Source of the DNA: a virus | Virus record (IMG/VR): IMGVR_UViG_3300025887_000119 | Location: 1 to 28,083 of that record | Strand: one strand, 5' to 3' | Length of the DNA: 28,083 nt | Part shown: positions 6,187 to 14,206 of the stretch, one piece after another | How positions within the stretch are numbered: position 1 is the stretch's first letter | How the letters are laid out: each line of letters opens with the position of its first letter | The notes under the pieces: generated by a model | Database searches by the model: none | What the model saw: only the letters and a program-made list of their open reading frames with translations | What the model was told of the DNA's origin: nothing | Program-made: the position numbers and the translations under genes

Positions 6187-6202
6187 AGAGTGTTTACACT
6201 CT
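6187..6202 (+). promoter_or_regulatory. TTTA-loop hairpin downstream of the small terminase gene
   Basis: AGAGTG-TTTA-CACTCT is a perfect six-pair hairpin, followed by TTTCCTGT. It lies 40 bases after the stop of the small terminase gene. The short pyrimidine tail makes it at best a weak terminator. The loop is the same as in hairpins at 5104-5119 and 5670-5687. Confidence 0.5.
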
Positions 6203-6413
6203 TTCCTGTAGGACTAGGCACGCAGTTCCGCACCCCCACCCCCCCTGTACACAAGCGGGACTCCGCCCACACACATATACATACTGTTCCAAATAATTAC
6301 ACAGTAAAAAATGAGTTTTATTTAACAAAGCATTTACATACCCCTACCCCCCTAGTTCAGATAAACGCTCTAGGTTCATATGGCTAGAAAAATTTTGCAA
6401 AAAAAATGGAGGT

Positions 6414-6506
6414 GAGGCTAGTCTTATTGCTCATAGGGTGATCAAACTAGCCTCTAGGGTGTGGACTGGATGTTTAGAGTGTAAGACAGTCCTCTGGAGA
6501 TACCCT
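6414..6506 (+). promoter_or_regulatory. Two inverted repeats upstream of the large terminase gene
   Basis: GAGGCTAGT (6414-6422) pairs perfectly with ACTAGCCTC (6446-6454). Directly after it, AGGGT (6456-6460) pairs with ACCCT (6502-6506), enclosing GGACTG (6463-6468) paired with CAGTCC (6487-6492). Together they form two stem-loops in a row ending 45 bases before the ATG at 6552. They may form an RNA leader structure or a DNA packaging signal. It does not match a tRNA. Confidence 0.5.
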
Positions 6507-6551
6507 TGCACTCAAGTATATAGAGTTGTAACATGGTTTACAATAATACGT

Positions 6552-8081
6552 ATGGGCATATCAAAGAAACAACTTGATAAGGTTATGAGTCAGCTTACAG
6601 AAGATAAGCTTGCTTTACTGAATGAACCTCAAAGAAAAGAACTAGACAACCTTGTGGTAGGTTTAGAGAAAGCTGTAATAAGAGAACGATCTCAAGATAG
6701 CTTTTTAGACTTTGCCGATACTGTATGGCAAGAATTCATGTGCGGTTCTCATCATAAGAAGATGGCGGATGCTTTCACACGTGTAGCTAATGGCGAATGT
6801 AAACGCCTGATGATAAATATGCCACCAAGGTTTGGTAAGTCACAGTTAACATCGTGGTTACTACCTGCATGGATAGTTGGTAGACAACCTCATAAGAAGA
6901 TTATCATGGCTTCTCATACTGCGGAACTATCTCTGCGCTTTGGTCGTATGGTCCGTAACTTAATAGATAGCGAGGACTATCAGGATATATTTCCAGACGT
7001 AACTTTAAATCTCGATTCTAAAGCTGCGGGTAGATTTGACATATCGGGTGGCGGTGAATATTTTTCAATCGGAGTTGGCGGTGCGGTAACGGGACGTGGT
7101 GCGGACTTGTTGATTATTGATGACCCTCACTCAGAACAACAAGGACAGTCTGCTGATCCAAAAATTTTCGAAAACACATATGACTGGTATCTGAGCGGTC
7201 CTAGACAGCGTCTACAGCCGGGTGGTGCAATCATTATAGTTATGACTAGGTGGGGTAAGAAAGACTTGTGTGGCTCAATACTGAAGGATGCAGCTACAAG
7301 AGACAACAGTGATGAATGGGAAGTAATTGAATTACCAGCTATATTGCCATCAGGCAGAAGTCTATGGGAAGAATACTGGAAGGTAGATGAACTAGAGAAG
7401 ATTAAGGCAACCTTACCCATATCGCATTGGGAGGCGCAGTATCAACAGAACCCTGTGTCAGAAGAAAGTGCGATTGTAAAACGTGAGTGGTGGAAAGAGT
7501 GGGAAGAGAAAGAACCACCAAGATGTGAATTCATTATTCAATCATGGGATACCGCTTTCTTAAAAACACAACGATCAGACTATTCAGCTTGTACAACATG
7601 GGGTGTATTTTATAAAGAAGGTGAGAATGGATATCCTGCACCGCAGATTATATTACTAGATGCATTCCAAGAAAGATTAGAGTTTCCTGAATTGAAACGT
7701 AGAGCCTATGAAGAACATCAACTGTGGATGCCGGATGCATTCATAGTAGAGGCTAAAGCAGCAGGCTCACCTTTGATATTTGAATTGAGAGCAATAGGTA
7801 TACCTGTACAAGAGTTTACACCTTCTAGGGGCAACGATAAGATTGCACGTGTAAACGCTGTAGCAGATTTATTTGCATCGGGTACTGTTTGGTATCCAAA
7901 GAAAAGATGGGCAGAAGAAGTTGTTGAACAGTTCGCCTCATTTCCTGTTGGCGATCACGATGACTTGGTTGACTCATCAACACAAGCTTTACTTAGATTT
8001 AGACAAGGTGGATTTATAACACTTGAACATGATGATCACGACTATGAAGAAGTATCGGATAGGGTTGCTAAATATTATTAG
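6552..8081 (+). CDS. terL: Terminase large subunit (packaging ATPase and nuclease)
   Basis: The 509-residue product powers DNA packaging into the prohead and cuts the concatemer. The ATPase half has the Walker A-like loop MPPRFGKS (90-97) and Walker B LLIIDDP (186-192). The nuclease half has the acidic residues expected of the RNase H-like fold: D333 in IIQSWDTA, E400 in IVEAK and the aspartates of GDHDDLVDS (468-475). I chose the ATG at 6552 (MGISKKQLDKV); the frame is open from a GTG at 6438, but the extra 38 residues are Cys/Trp-rich and overlap the inverted repeats. There is no strong ribosome-binding site at either start. The portal gene follows after 19 bases. Confidence 0.95.
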   Translation: MGISKKQLDKVMSQLTEDKLALLNEPQRKELDNLVVGLEKAVIRERSQDSFLDFADTVWQEFMCGSHHKKMADAFTRVANGECKRLMINMPPRFGKSQLTSWLLPAWIVGRQPHKKIIMASHTAELSLRFGRMVRNLIDSEDYQDIFPDVTLNLDSKAAGRFDISGGGEYFSIGVGGAVTGRGADLLIIDDPHSEQQGQSADPKIFENTYDWYLSGPRQRLQPGGAIIIVMTRWGKKDLCGSILKDAATRDNSDEWEVIELPAILPSGRSLWEEYWKVDELEKIKATLPISHWEAQYQQNPVSEESAIVKREWWKEWEEKEPPRCEFIIQSWDTAFLKTQRSDYSACTTWGVFYKEGENGYPAPQIILLDAFQERLEFPELKRRAYEEHQLWMPDAFIVEAKAAGSPLIFELRAIGIPVQEFTPSRGNDKIARVNAVADLFASGTVWYPKKRWAEEVVEQFASFPVGDHDDLVDSSTQALLRFRQGGFITLEHDDHDYEEVSDRVAKYY

Positions 8082-8100
8082 TATGCTTAAAATGATATAA

Positions 8101-10509
8101 ATGGCAGAAGAAAATGTTGATATAACTGTTGTCAACCCTGAAGCGGTTTCAATAGAAACTGAAGATGGGGGGATGTTAATTGATTTTGATCCTACATCTA
8201 TGGATGAGGAAATACCTTTTGATGCTGATCTCTCTGAGTTCTTAACAGAAAAAGATTTATCTTTCTTAGGACATGAACTTGTATCTGCTTTTGAATCAGA
8301 TAAAGACTCTAGGTCCGATTGGGAAAGAACTTACACAGAAGGTTTAGACAACCTCGGTTTAAAAATAGAAGAACGTAATGAACCTTGGTCGGGAGCCTGT
8401 GGTGTATACCATCCTCTTCTAGCAGAAGCAGTTGTACGTTTTCAATCACAAGCCATAACAGAAATATTCCCAGCAGCAGGTCCTGTACGAACTAACATCG
8501 TTGGCAAAGTTACAGACGAAAAAGAACAACAAGGTAAAAGAGTTCAAGACTATATGAACTATCTTCTTACAGATAGAATGAAAGAGTATAGGAATGAAAC
8601 AGAAAACATGTTGTTTAGTTTGCCACTAGCCGGCTCTGCATTTAAAAAGATTTACTATGACATAAACATGCAAAGACCATGTTCTATGTTTATACCAGCA
8701 GAAGACTTTGTAGTGAGTTATGGTGCTTCTGATTTAAGAACAGCTGCACGTGCTACACACATTATGCGAATGACTTTAAATGATATATTAAAGTTACAGT
8801 ACGCAGGATTCTATAGAGAGATAGAGTTACCTCAGTCTAGTATTGGTACAGATAGAATAAAAGCTAAGTATGCAGAACTAGCAGGTGACAGTCCTAACTT
8901 TGAATATGATTTAAATTCTTATAGCAAAGATGGATTACATACTATTCTTGAAATGCATGTTGATTTAGACCTTGAAGGTTTTGAAGATGAACGTGATGGC
9001 AATAAGACAGGTATAGCATTACCTTATGTAGTTACCATAGATCAAGGATCAGGTGAGGTTTTATCTATAAGACGTAACTATTTAGAGAACGATCCTATGA
9101 AAGAACGAAGACAACACTTTGTTCATTACAAATATATGCCGGGATTAGGCTTTTATGGCTTTGGATTGATACACATGGTAGGTGGATTAGCTAAATCAGC
9201 TACATCTTTACTCAGACAACTGGTAGATGCAGGTACTTTAGCCAATCTTCCGGGTGGTTTGAAGACAAGAGGTCTAAGAATCAAGGGTGATGACACTCCA
9301 ATCTATCCCGGAGAGTTCCGTGATGTAGATATTCCGGGTGGAAGCATCAGAGATAACATAACTTTCCTCCCATATAAGGAACCATCAGGTACTTTGTACC
9401 AATTATTGGGCAACATAGTGGAAGAAGGACGTAGATTTGCCTCTATCACCGACCTTAAGGTGTCTGATATGAACAATCAGGCTCCAGTTGGTACAACTTT
9501 AGCGTTATTAGAGCGCAATATGAAGGTAATGGGCGCAATTCAAGCTAGATTACACGCATCTATGCGCCAAGAACTAGGAATTCTGTCCGATATCATCAAA
9601 GATTACATGCCTGCGGACTATGAGTACGAGGTAGATGGGGAATCTGCTATAAAAGCAGTAGACTTTGACGAAAGAGTGGATGTAATTCCAGTATCAGACC
9701 CAAATGCAGCAACTATGGCGCAAAGAATCATGCAATACCAAGCAGCATTGCAACTTGCACAGTCTGCACCGCAGTTATACGACCTACCCAAGCTACATAG
9801 ACAGATGTTAGAGGTATTAGGCATACGTGACCCACAAGATATCGTACCTCTTGAAGATGATATACAACCAACAGACCCTGTATCCGAGAATATGGACATA
9901 CTTAACGGCAAACCTGTTAAAGCATTTGAATATCAAGACCATGCCTCGCATATTACAGTTCATATGGCTATGTTGCAGGACCCCAAGATACAAGAGATGG
10001 CTGCACAAGCACCCAATGCTGATGCAATACAAGCTGCACTAAGTAACCACATCATTGAACATATAGGTTTCGAATATAGAAGACAGATAGAAGAAGAGAT
10101 CGGAACTAAACTACCACCAGTCGGTGAACCATTGCCACCTGAGATAGAACTAAGACTATCAACTCTAGTGGCAGCAGCAGCGCAACAATTACTTGGTAAG
10201 AACATGCAAGCTGCACAGATGGAACAACAACAAGAACAAGCACAAGACCCTGTACTACAGATGCAACAACAAGAACTTGCAATCAAAGCACAAGCAGCAC
10301 AAAGTAAAGTTGAAACTGATGAAGCACGTATAGCAGCTGACTTAGAGAAAGCTAGAATGAAAGATGAACTTGAAAGAATTAAAATAGAAGCTGAGTTGAA
10401 TATGGCTGGTGCTAAGTTAGGTACTGATATATCAAAAGTATCTGCACAAGAAAGAACTAAAGGTGCAGAGATAGGAAGAAAGATAACAGAGACTTTACTT
10501 AAAGACTAA
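8101..10509 (+). CDS. Portal protein
   Basis: The 802-residue protein forms the dodecameric ring at the head vertex through which DNA passes, and docks the terminase. Position directly after the large terminase gene, the length (P22 portal is about 725 residues), and segments typical of podovirus-type portals support this: RNETENMLFSLPLAGSAFKK at about 162-181, PAEDFVVSYGASDL near 200, a GLGFYGFGLIHMVGG core near 350, and a helical crown region. The last 100 residues are Gln/Glu/Ala-rich and likely coiled coil, resembling the P22 barrel. The first 60 residues are acidic. The stop overlaps the next gene by one base. Confidence 0.9.
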   Translation: MAEENVDITVVNPEAVSIETEDGGMLIDFDPTSMDEEIPFDADLSEFLTEKDLSFLGHELVSAFESDKDSRSDWERTYTEGLDNLGLKIEERNEPWSGACGVYHPLLAEAVVRFQSQAITEIFPAAGPVRTNIVGKVTDEKEQQGKRVQDYMNYLLTDRMKEYRNETENMLFSLPLAGSAFKKIYYDINMQRPCSMFIPAEDFVVSYGASDLRTAARATHIMRMTLNDILKLQYAGFYREIELPQSSIGTDRIKAKYAELAGDSPNFEYDLNSYSKDGLHTILEMHVDLDLEGFEDERDGNKTGIALPYVVTIDQGSGEVLSIRRNYLENDPMKERRQHFVHYKYMPGLGFYGFGLIHMVGGLAKSATSLLRQLVDAGTLANLPGGLKTRGLRIKGDDTPIYPGEFRDVDIPGGSIRDNITFLPYKEPSGTLYQLLGNIVEEGRRFASITDLKVSDMNNQAPVGTTLALLERNMKVMGAIQARLHASMRQELGILSDIIKDYMPADYEYEVDGESAIKAVDFDERVDVIPVSDPNAATMAQRIMQYQAALQLAQSAPQLYDLPKLHRQMLEVLGIRDPQDIVPLEDDIQPTDPVSENMDILNGKPVKAFEYQDHASHITVHMAMLQDPKIQEMAAQAPNADAIQAALSNHIIEHIGFEYRRQIEEEIGTKLPPVGEPLPPEIELRLSTLVAAAAQQLLGKNMQAAQMEQQQEQAQDPVLQMQQQELAIKAQAAQSKVETDEARIAADLEKARMKDELERIKIEAELNMAGAKLGTDISKVSAQERTKGAEIGRKITETLLKD

Positions 10510-10706
10510 TGGAAGTTGACATAAAGTTTACAGAAGACTTGACACAGAGTTTAAACGATGAGATAAATAGAATCACAGAAGTCGTTATAGATGGAGAAAT
10601 AAAGGACCTAACAGAACTTTACCACCTTAAAGGCAAGATAGAAGGGTTACGTATTGCCCTTCGAGAGATAACTGATAAATATAATAAAGTTATTTCAGGT
10701 AGTTAA
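10509..10706 (+). CDS. Small helical protein after the portal gene
   Basis: A 65-residue protein (MEVDIKFTEDLTQSLND) starting on the last base of the portal stop codon, so translation is probably coupled. It looks like one or two long helices with regular hydrophobic spacing (LYHLKGKIEGLRIALREI), suggesting a helical pair. Small proteins of this type are common after portal genes in marine podoviruses, with no assigned role. It contains a GTTTAAAC site at 10549-10556, set in the spacer of a promoter-like TTGACA-17-GATAAA (10539-10567). Confidence 0.65.
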   Translation: MEVDIKFTEDLTQSLNDEINRITEVVIDGEIKDLTELYHLKGKIEGLRIALREITDKYNKVISGS

Positions 10707-10711
10707 TACGC

Positions 10712-10730
10712 ACCTTTCATGGTGAAAGGT
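10712..10730 (+). promoter_or_regulatory. Perfect stem-loop before the co-chaperonin gene
   Basis: ACCTTTCATGGTGAAAGGT is a perfect eight-pair hairpin with a three-base loop, five bases past the stop of the small helical gene. It is one of the few places in the head cluster where genes are not touching: the gap is 72 bases. No T-run follows, so control of message stability or translation of the GroES-like gene is more likely than termination. Confidence 0.55.
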
Positions 10731-10778
10731 AAGAGAACGTCAGACTCTTTATATATTTGACGCAACATAAGGTAACTT

Positions 10779-11165
10779 ATGACAGTAGAAGCAGTAAAAA
10801 AGGAAGAAGTAGATAAAGAAGAATCTTCAGAAGCTACCCAACTTCCCGAACCTCAAGGATATAAAATATTAATAGCACTACCTGAACACGAAGAAAAATC
10901 AGATGGTGGAATTATTATTGCAGATCAATATAGAAAAAGAGAGGAGACAGCATCCATTGTGGGTTTTGTTCTTAAGATGGGACCAGATTGTTATAAAAAT
11001 GAAAGTAGATTTCCGACAGGTCCATACTGTCAGGAAGGCGATTTCATTATTATGAGATCATATAGTGGTACTCGCATGAATATTCATGGCAAAGAATTTA
11101 GACTTATCAACGATGATACTGTTGAGGCTGTTGTAGATGACCCTAGAGGAATAGAAAAAGCATGA
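10779..11165 (+). CDS. GroES-like co-chaperonin
   Basis: The 128-residue product matches the Cpn10 fold: after a 25-residue charged N-terminal extension come YKILIALPEHEE (28-39), a mobile-loop-like segment with GGIIIADQ (43-50), ASIVGFVLKMGPD (58-70), and a C-terminal part GDFIIMRSYSGTRMNIHGKEF followed by a closing strand pair. Host GroES is about 97 residues; the extension and an insertion near 70-85 are typical of phage versions. It probably works with host GroEL to fold capsid proteins, as T4 gp31 does; the encoding site between portal and scaffold fits that. No GroEL gene is present. Confidence 0.78.
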   Translation: MTVEAVKKEEVDKEESSEATQLPEPQGYKILIALPEHEEKSDGGIIIADQYRKREETASIVGFVLKMGPDCYKNESRFPTGPYCQEGDFIIMRSYSGTRMNIHGKEFRLINDDTVEAVVDDPRGIEKA

Positions 11166-12115
11166 TGGAAGAAGCACAAGCTATGACAGAAGATTTGGAA
11201 CTTGCCCCCAGTACGGAGGTACAAGTGCCTATCCCTGATATAGAAGTAGATGTGATTGATGATCGTCCAGAGGAAGATCAGAAACCACCAAGACAAGCTA
11301 GTGATAGCGATGTCGATGAAGAGATAGAAGGCATTGGTGAAAGAACTAAAAAACGTATTGATAGACTCAAGTACGACTTTCACGAAGAAAAAAGAAGAGC
11401 AGATGCAGCGCAAAAAGTTAGGGACGAATCTATAAATGTAGCAAGACAACTACAAGAAGAAAACCAAAGACTTAAAACTACAGTTGCTCAAAGTGAAGGT
11501 GCCTTAATAAATAGTTTAAAAACTAAAACAACGACTGAAATAGATTCAGCCAAGAGTGAATACAAGAACGCATATGAGTCAGGAGACACAGACAAGCTAT
11601 TACAAGCACAAGAGAAATTAAGTGCAGCTTATGCTGATAAGTCATACGTAGAGAACTATCAACCTACTATGCAAGCACCTGCACAACCTGCACCTCAACA
11701 ACAATATTCACAACCTCAATATGCACAACCAACACCACAACAGCAGGTACAAATAGACCCATCTGCTGCTGAATATATAAGGAGCAATCCTTGGTTTGAA
11801 CGTGCAGGCGATGAGGATATGACAGCTTTAGCATATGGTATGCATGCTAAGTTAGTAAGAGAAGGTGTTGATCCTGTAAGGGATTCCGAAACTTACTATA
11901 GCAGAGTAGATGAAGCAATGAAAAATAGATTTCCCGAACGCTTTGAAGATAATACTGCATCTTCACAGCGACCCTCGACTGTGGTGGCACCTGCCAATAG
12001 AGCAAGTACCAAACAGCGCATAGTGCAGTTAACTAAGACTCAAGTAACTCTCGCCAAGAAACTTGGACTTACACCAGAGCAATACGCATCACAATATGCG
12101 AAGGAGCAAAGATAA
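11162..12115 (+). CDS. Scaffold-like capsid assembly protein
   Basis: A 317-residue protein with the composition of a phage scaffold: an acidic N-terminus with Pro, a long coiled-coil region about residues 55-110 (ERTKKRIDRLKYDFHEEKRR), a Pro/Gln/Tyr-rich linker near 165-200, and a conserved helical C-terminal domain (SNPWFERAGDEDMTALAYGM and KQRIVQLTKTQVTLAKKLGL) of the kind that binds the capsid protein. Scaffolds guide prohead assembly and then leave. It overlaps the co-chaperonin stop (ATGA); a second ATG lies at 11165. Its place two genes upstream of the decoration-like and capsid genes supports the call. Confidence 0.75.
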   Translation: MMEEAQAMTEDLELAPSTEVQVPIPDIEVDVIDDRPEEDQKPPRQASDSDVDEEIEGIGERTKKRIDRLKYDFHEEKRRADAAQKVRDESINVARQLQEENQRLKTTVAQSEGALINSLKTKTTTEIDSAKSEYKNAYESGDTDKLLQAQEKLSAAYADKSYVENYQPTMQAPAQPAPQQQYSQPQYAQPTPQQQVQIDPSAAEYIRSNPWFERAGDEDMTALAYGMHAKLVREGVDPVRDSETYYSRVDEAMKNRFPERFEDNTASSQRPSTVVAPANRASTKQRIVQLTKTQVTLAKKLGLTPEQYASQYAKEQR

Positions 12116-12594
12116 TGGATAAGTTAGAAAAAGATCAAAATAAAGATCAAGAGCGCACCCCACGTGAATTAGAATCGAGAGAATCTGATCAACGTGACAA
12201 ACCTTGGACTCCACCAAACTTGTTACCTGATCCTAATCCTGAACAGGGTTATGTTTTTCGTTGGATACGTACAGCATCAGCTGGACAGTCTGACAATATG
12301 AATGTATCTACTAAGTTCAGAGAAGGATGGGTACCAGTCAAAGCAGAGGATCACCCTGAGTTGCAAATGGTTAGGGATACTAACTCGCAATTCGATGGTG
12401 GTATAGAAGTAGGCGGACTACTTTTATGTAAAGCACCTGAAGAAGAAATCAAGAAGAGAGCCGATTATTATACTAATATGGCTGATCAACAGATGACTGC
12501 TTTAGATGCTAACTACATGAGGGAAGAAAACCCTGCTATGCCTATGTTTAAAGAAAGGAAGTCACAGGTTACTTTTGGCAAAGGTGGTAAATAA
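12115..12594 (+). CDS. Conserved-looking head-region protein, unknown function
   Basis: A 159-residue protein beginning on the stop of the scaffold gene. The first 35 residues are highly charged and look disordered (MDKLEKDQNKDQERTPRELE), followed by a compact domain with YVFRWIRTASAGQSDN and KFREGWVPVKAEDHPELQMV, and a helical, Met-rich C-terminus. The segment around FRWIR...GWVPV looks like a well-folded, conserved motif. I recognise no named family. Position between scaffold and capsid genes suggests a role in head assembly or a minor head protein. Confidence 0.7.
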   Translation: MDKLEKDQNKDQERTPRELESRESDQRDKPWTPPNLLPDPNPEQGYVFRWIRTASAGQSDNMNVSTKFREGWVPVKAEDHPELQMVRDTNSQFDGGIEVGGLLLCKAPEEEIKKRADYYTNMADQQMTALDANYMREENPAMPMFKERKSQVTFGKGGK

Positions 12595-12637
12595 TTATCA
12601 TCTTTTTTGTTTAATTTATGTATAAAAGGTATATAAA

Positions 12638-13219
12638 ATGAGTAGTTCAGCAACTCCTTACGGAGCGAGACCAGTCGGCACATTATCCGCCAATGGTTCT
12701 TTTTCTGGAAAGGTAAGACATTACAGCATAGCATCCAACTATGGCACCGCTATATTCTATGGGGACTTTGTAAAACTTGTTGCAGCCGGCGGTGTTGAAA
12801 AAGACACAGGCACAACAGCTTGCACTCCTATAGGAATTTTCCTTGGTGTTTCCTATACCGATCCAAATACAAGCCAGAAAACTTTTTCCCAGTTTTATCC
12901 AGCAAGCACAGTAGCGTCTGATATTTCAGCCTACGTGTTGGACGACCCTGATGTTCTTTTCGAAATGCAATCAGACGGCTCAGCCGCTCAGACTGTAATC
13001 GGAAATAATGTTTCTGTTGTTCAAACTGCTGGCACTACAGCTATTGGAACAAGTAAGAATGCAGTAGATATCTCTACTATAGCTGCAACAACAGCTACAC
13101 TTCCTTTGAGGATAGTAGATATTTCGCCTAAATCTGATAACACAGCCGGTGATGCGTTCACTGACTTGGTTGTTAAATTTAATGCGGGTCATCTGATGCG
13201 TAACACAACTGGCATATAA
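12638..13219 (+). CDS. Capsid decoration-like structural protein
   Basis: The 193-residue product begins MSSSATPYGARPVGTLSANG and is rich in Ser, Thr, Ala and Gly with alternating hydrophobic strands, typical of a beta-rich virion protein. The ATPYGARPVG opening and the pattern GTAIFYGDFVKLVAAGGVEK with PIGIFLGVSYTDP recall head-decoration proteins that sit just upstream of the capsid gene in many marine phages. A strong AAAGGAGAA site for the capsid gene lies in the 13-base gap after it. It probably stabilises the capsid shell; this is inferred from position and composition. Confidence 0.65.
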   Translation: MSSSATPYGARPVGTLSANGSFSGKVRHYSIASNYGTAIFYGDFVKLVAAGGVEKDTGTTACTPIGIFLGVSYTDPNTSQKTFSQFYPASTVASDISAYVLDDPDVLFEMQSDGSAAQTVIGNNVSVVQTAGTTAIGTSKNAVDISTIAATTATLPLRIVDISPKSDNTAGDAFTDLVVKFNAGHLMRNTTGI

Positions 13220-13232
13220 AGGAGAATAAGAA

Positions 13233-14147
13233 ATGGCAATTTCAAGAGCGCAGTTACTTAAAGAACTCCTTCCGGGTTTAAACGCCCTGTTTGGATTAGA
13301 GTATGCTAAGTACGAGAATGAGCATGAGCAAGTTTACGAAACAGAAACTTCAGACAGATCGTTTGAAGAAGAAGTTAAGTTAAGTGGATTTGGTCAAGCT
13401 TCAGTTAAAGACGAAGGTTCAGCAATCAATTATGATACTGCACAAGAGTCATTTAGCACTCGTTATAACCATGAAACAATCGGAATGGGCTTTAGTATTA
13501 CAGAAGAAGCAATGGAGGATAACCTCTATGACTCTCTTTCTGCTAGATACACAAAAGCACTTGCGAGAAGCATGGCTTACACAAAGCAGGTTAAAGCCGC
13601 AAATCCTCTTAACCAAGGATTTTCTGGTGGTAACTTCAATTCTGGCGATGGAGTAGATTTATTTTCAACTGCACACCCTTTGGTGTCAGGTGGAACAAAC
13701 TCCAATACATTTGCAACACAAGCAGACCTTAACGAAACTTCGTTAGAGAATGCTGTGATACAAATAGCAGGATGGACAGACGAACGTGGACTGTTAATAG
13801 CAGCAAAACCACGTAAGTTAATTGTTCCTCCAGCTGGAATGTTCACTGCTTCACGTATCCTAGAATCTGATGGAAGACCAGCATCTTCTGATAATGATCT
13901 CAACGCACTTAAAGCGAATGGTAGCATTCCTGAAGGTTACGTTGTAAATCACTTCCTCACAGATACTAACGCTTTCTTTATAATGACAGACGTACCAAAT
14001 GGCTTTAAGCACTTTGCACGTACTCCATTAGAAACAAGCATGGATGGTGACTTTGACACTGGCAATGTAAGGTACAAAGCGAGAGAAAGGTATTCCTTTG
14101 GAGTATCCGATCCACTAGGTGCTTTTGGTTCTTCGGGATCAAGCTAG
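13233..14147 (+). CDS. Major capsid protein
   Basis: The 304-residue product matches the HK97-fold capsid group related to the Mu gpT-type major head subunit: RAQLLKELLPGLNALFGLEY at residues 4-23, an E-loop region around 30-75, HETIGMGFSITEEAMEDN near 79-96, LFSTAHPL near 142-149, and a C-terminal core with RKLIVPPAGMFTASRILES and FIMTDVPNGFKHF. It lies in the expected place after scaffold and decoration genes, and has a strong ribosome-binding site. A terminator-like structure follows directly, consistent with a gene needing very high and separately tuned expression. It contains a GTTTAAAC site at 13276-13283. Confidence 0.9.
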   Translation: MAISRAQLLKELLPGLNALFGLEYAKYENEHEQVYETETSDRSFEEEVKLSGFGQASVKDEGSAINYDTAQESFSTRYNHETIGMGFSITEEAMEDNLYDSLSARYTKALARSMAYTKQVKAANPLNQGFSGGNFNSGDGVDLFSTAHPLVSGGTNSNTFATQADLNETSLENAVIQIAGWTDERGLLIAAKPRKLIVPPAGMFTASRILESDGRPASSDNDLNALKANGSIPEGYVVNHFLTDTNAFFIMTDVPNGFKHFARTPLETSMDGDFDTGNVRYKARERYSFGVSDPLGAFGSSGSS

Positions 14148-14153
14148 TAACTT

Positions 14154-14206
14154 TAGGGGAGTTGAAATGATATATACTCCCCTACCCTTTCTAGGGATAA
14201 TTTTTT
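14154..14206 (+). terminator. Terminator-like double hairpin after the capsid gene
   Basis: TAGGGGAGT (14154-14162) pairs perfectly with ACTCCCCTA (14176-14184), and a second small hairpin CCCT-TTCT-AGGG (14185-14196) follows at once, then ATAATTTTTT. The G+C stem plus T-run is the form of an intrinsic terminator. It begins seven bases after the capsid stop codon. It likely ends or attenuates the head transcript. Confidence 0.75.

Larger units (their letters stand above)
6147..6551 (+). other. 405-base gap between terminase genes, structured and mostly non-coding
   Basis: I see no convincing gene here. In order it holds a GTTTAAAC site (6150-6157), a TTTA-loop hairpin (6187-6202), two C-runs (6231-6247 and 6341-6352) set in CA-rich sequence, an A-rich segment, and two large inverted repeats (6414-6506). 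The frame of the large terminase is open from 6438, but the family match begins after the ATG at 6552. The location between the terminase genes makes it a candidate packaging-start or replication region; that is inference. Confidence 0.5.

Noticed and set aside
6190-6387. Open frame of 65 codons in the gap between the terminase genes
   Set aside because: It is made of Thr/Pro/His low complexity from C-runs, has no ribosome-binding site, and its start lies inside the 6187-6202 hairpin.
6406-6441. Possible leader peptide MEVRLVLLLIG before the large terminase
   Set aside because: It overlaps the GTG at 6438 and the first inverted repeat, but it has no ribosome-binding site and eleven codons are easily found by chance. 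It is mentioned only within the finding on the gap.
6354-6510. Possible tRNA or tmRNA-like fold
   Set aside because: The region forms hairpins and has a GTTC, but no T-arm with paired five-base stem, no acceptor pairing and no anticodon arm at the right distance.
6531-6551. Promoter for the large terminase (TTGCAC-17-TAACAT, 6506-6534)
   Set aside because: Only about half of the -35 bases match, and the downstream start lacks support; chance matches of this quality are frequent in AT-rich DNA.
12595-12637. Promoter or terminator before the decoration-like gene (TATAAA, T-run)
   Set aside because: The T-run follows only a weak, G-T containing stem, and the TATAAA has no matching -35 box.
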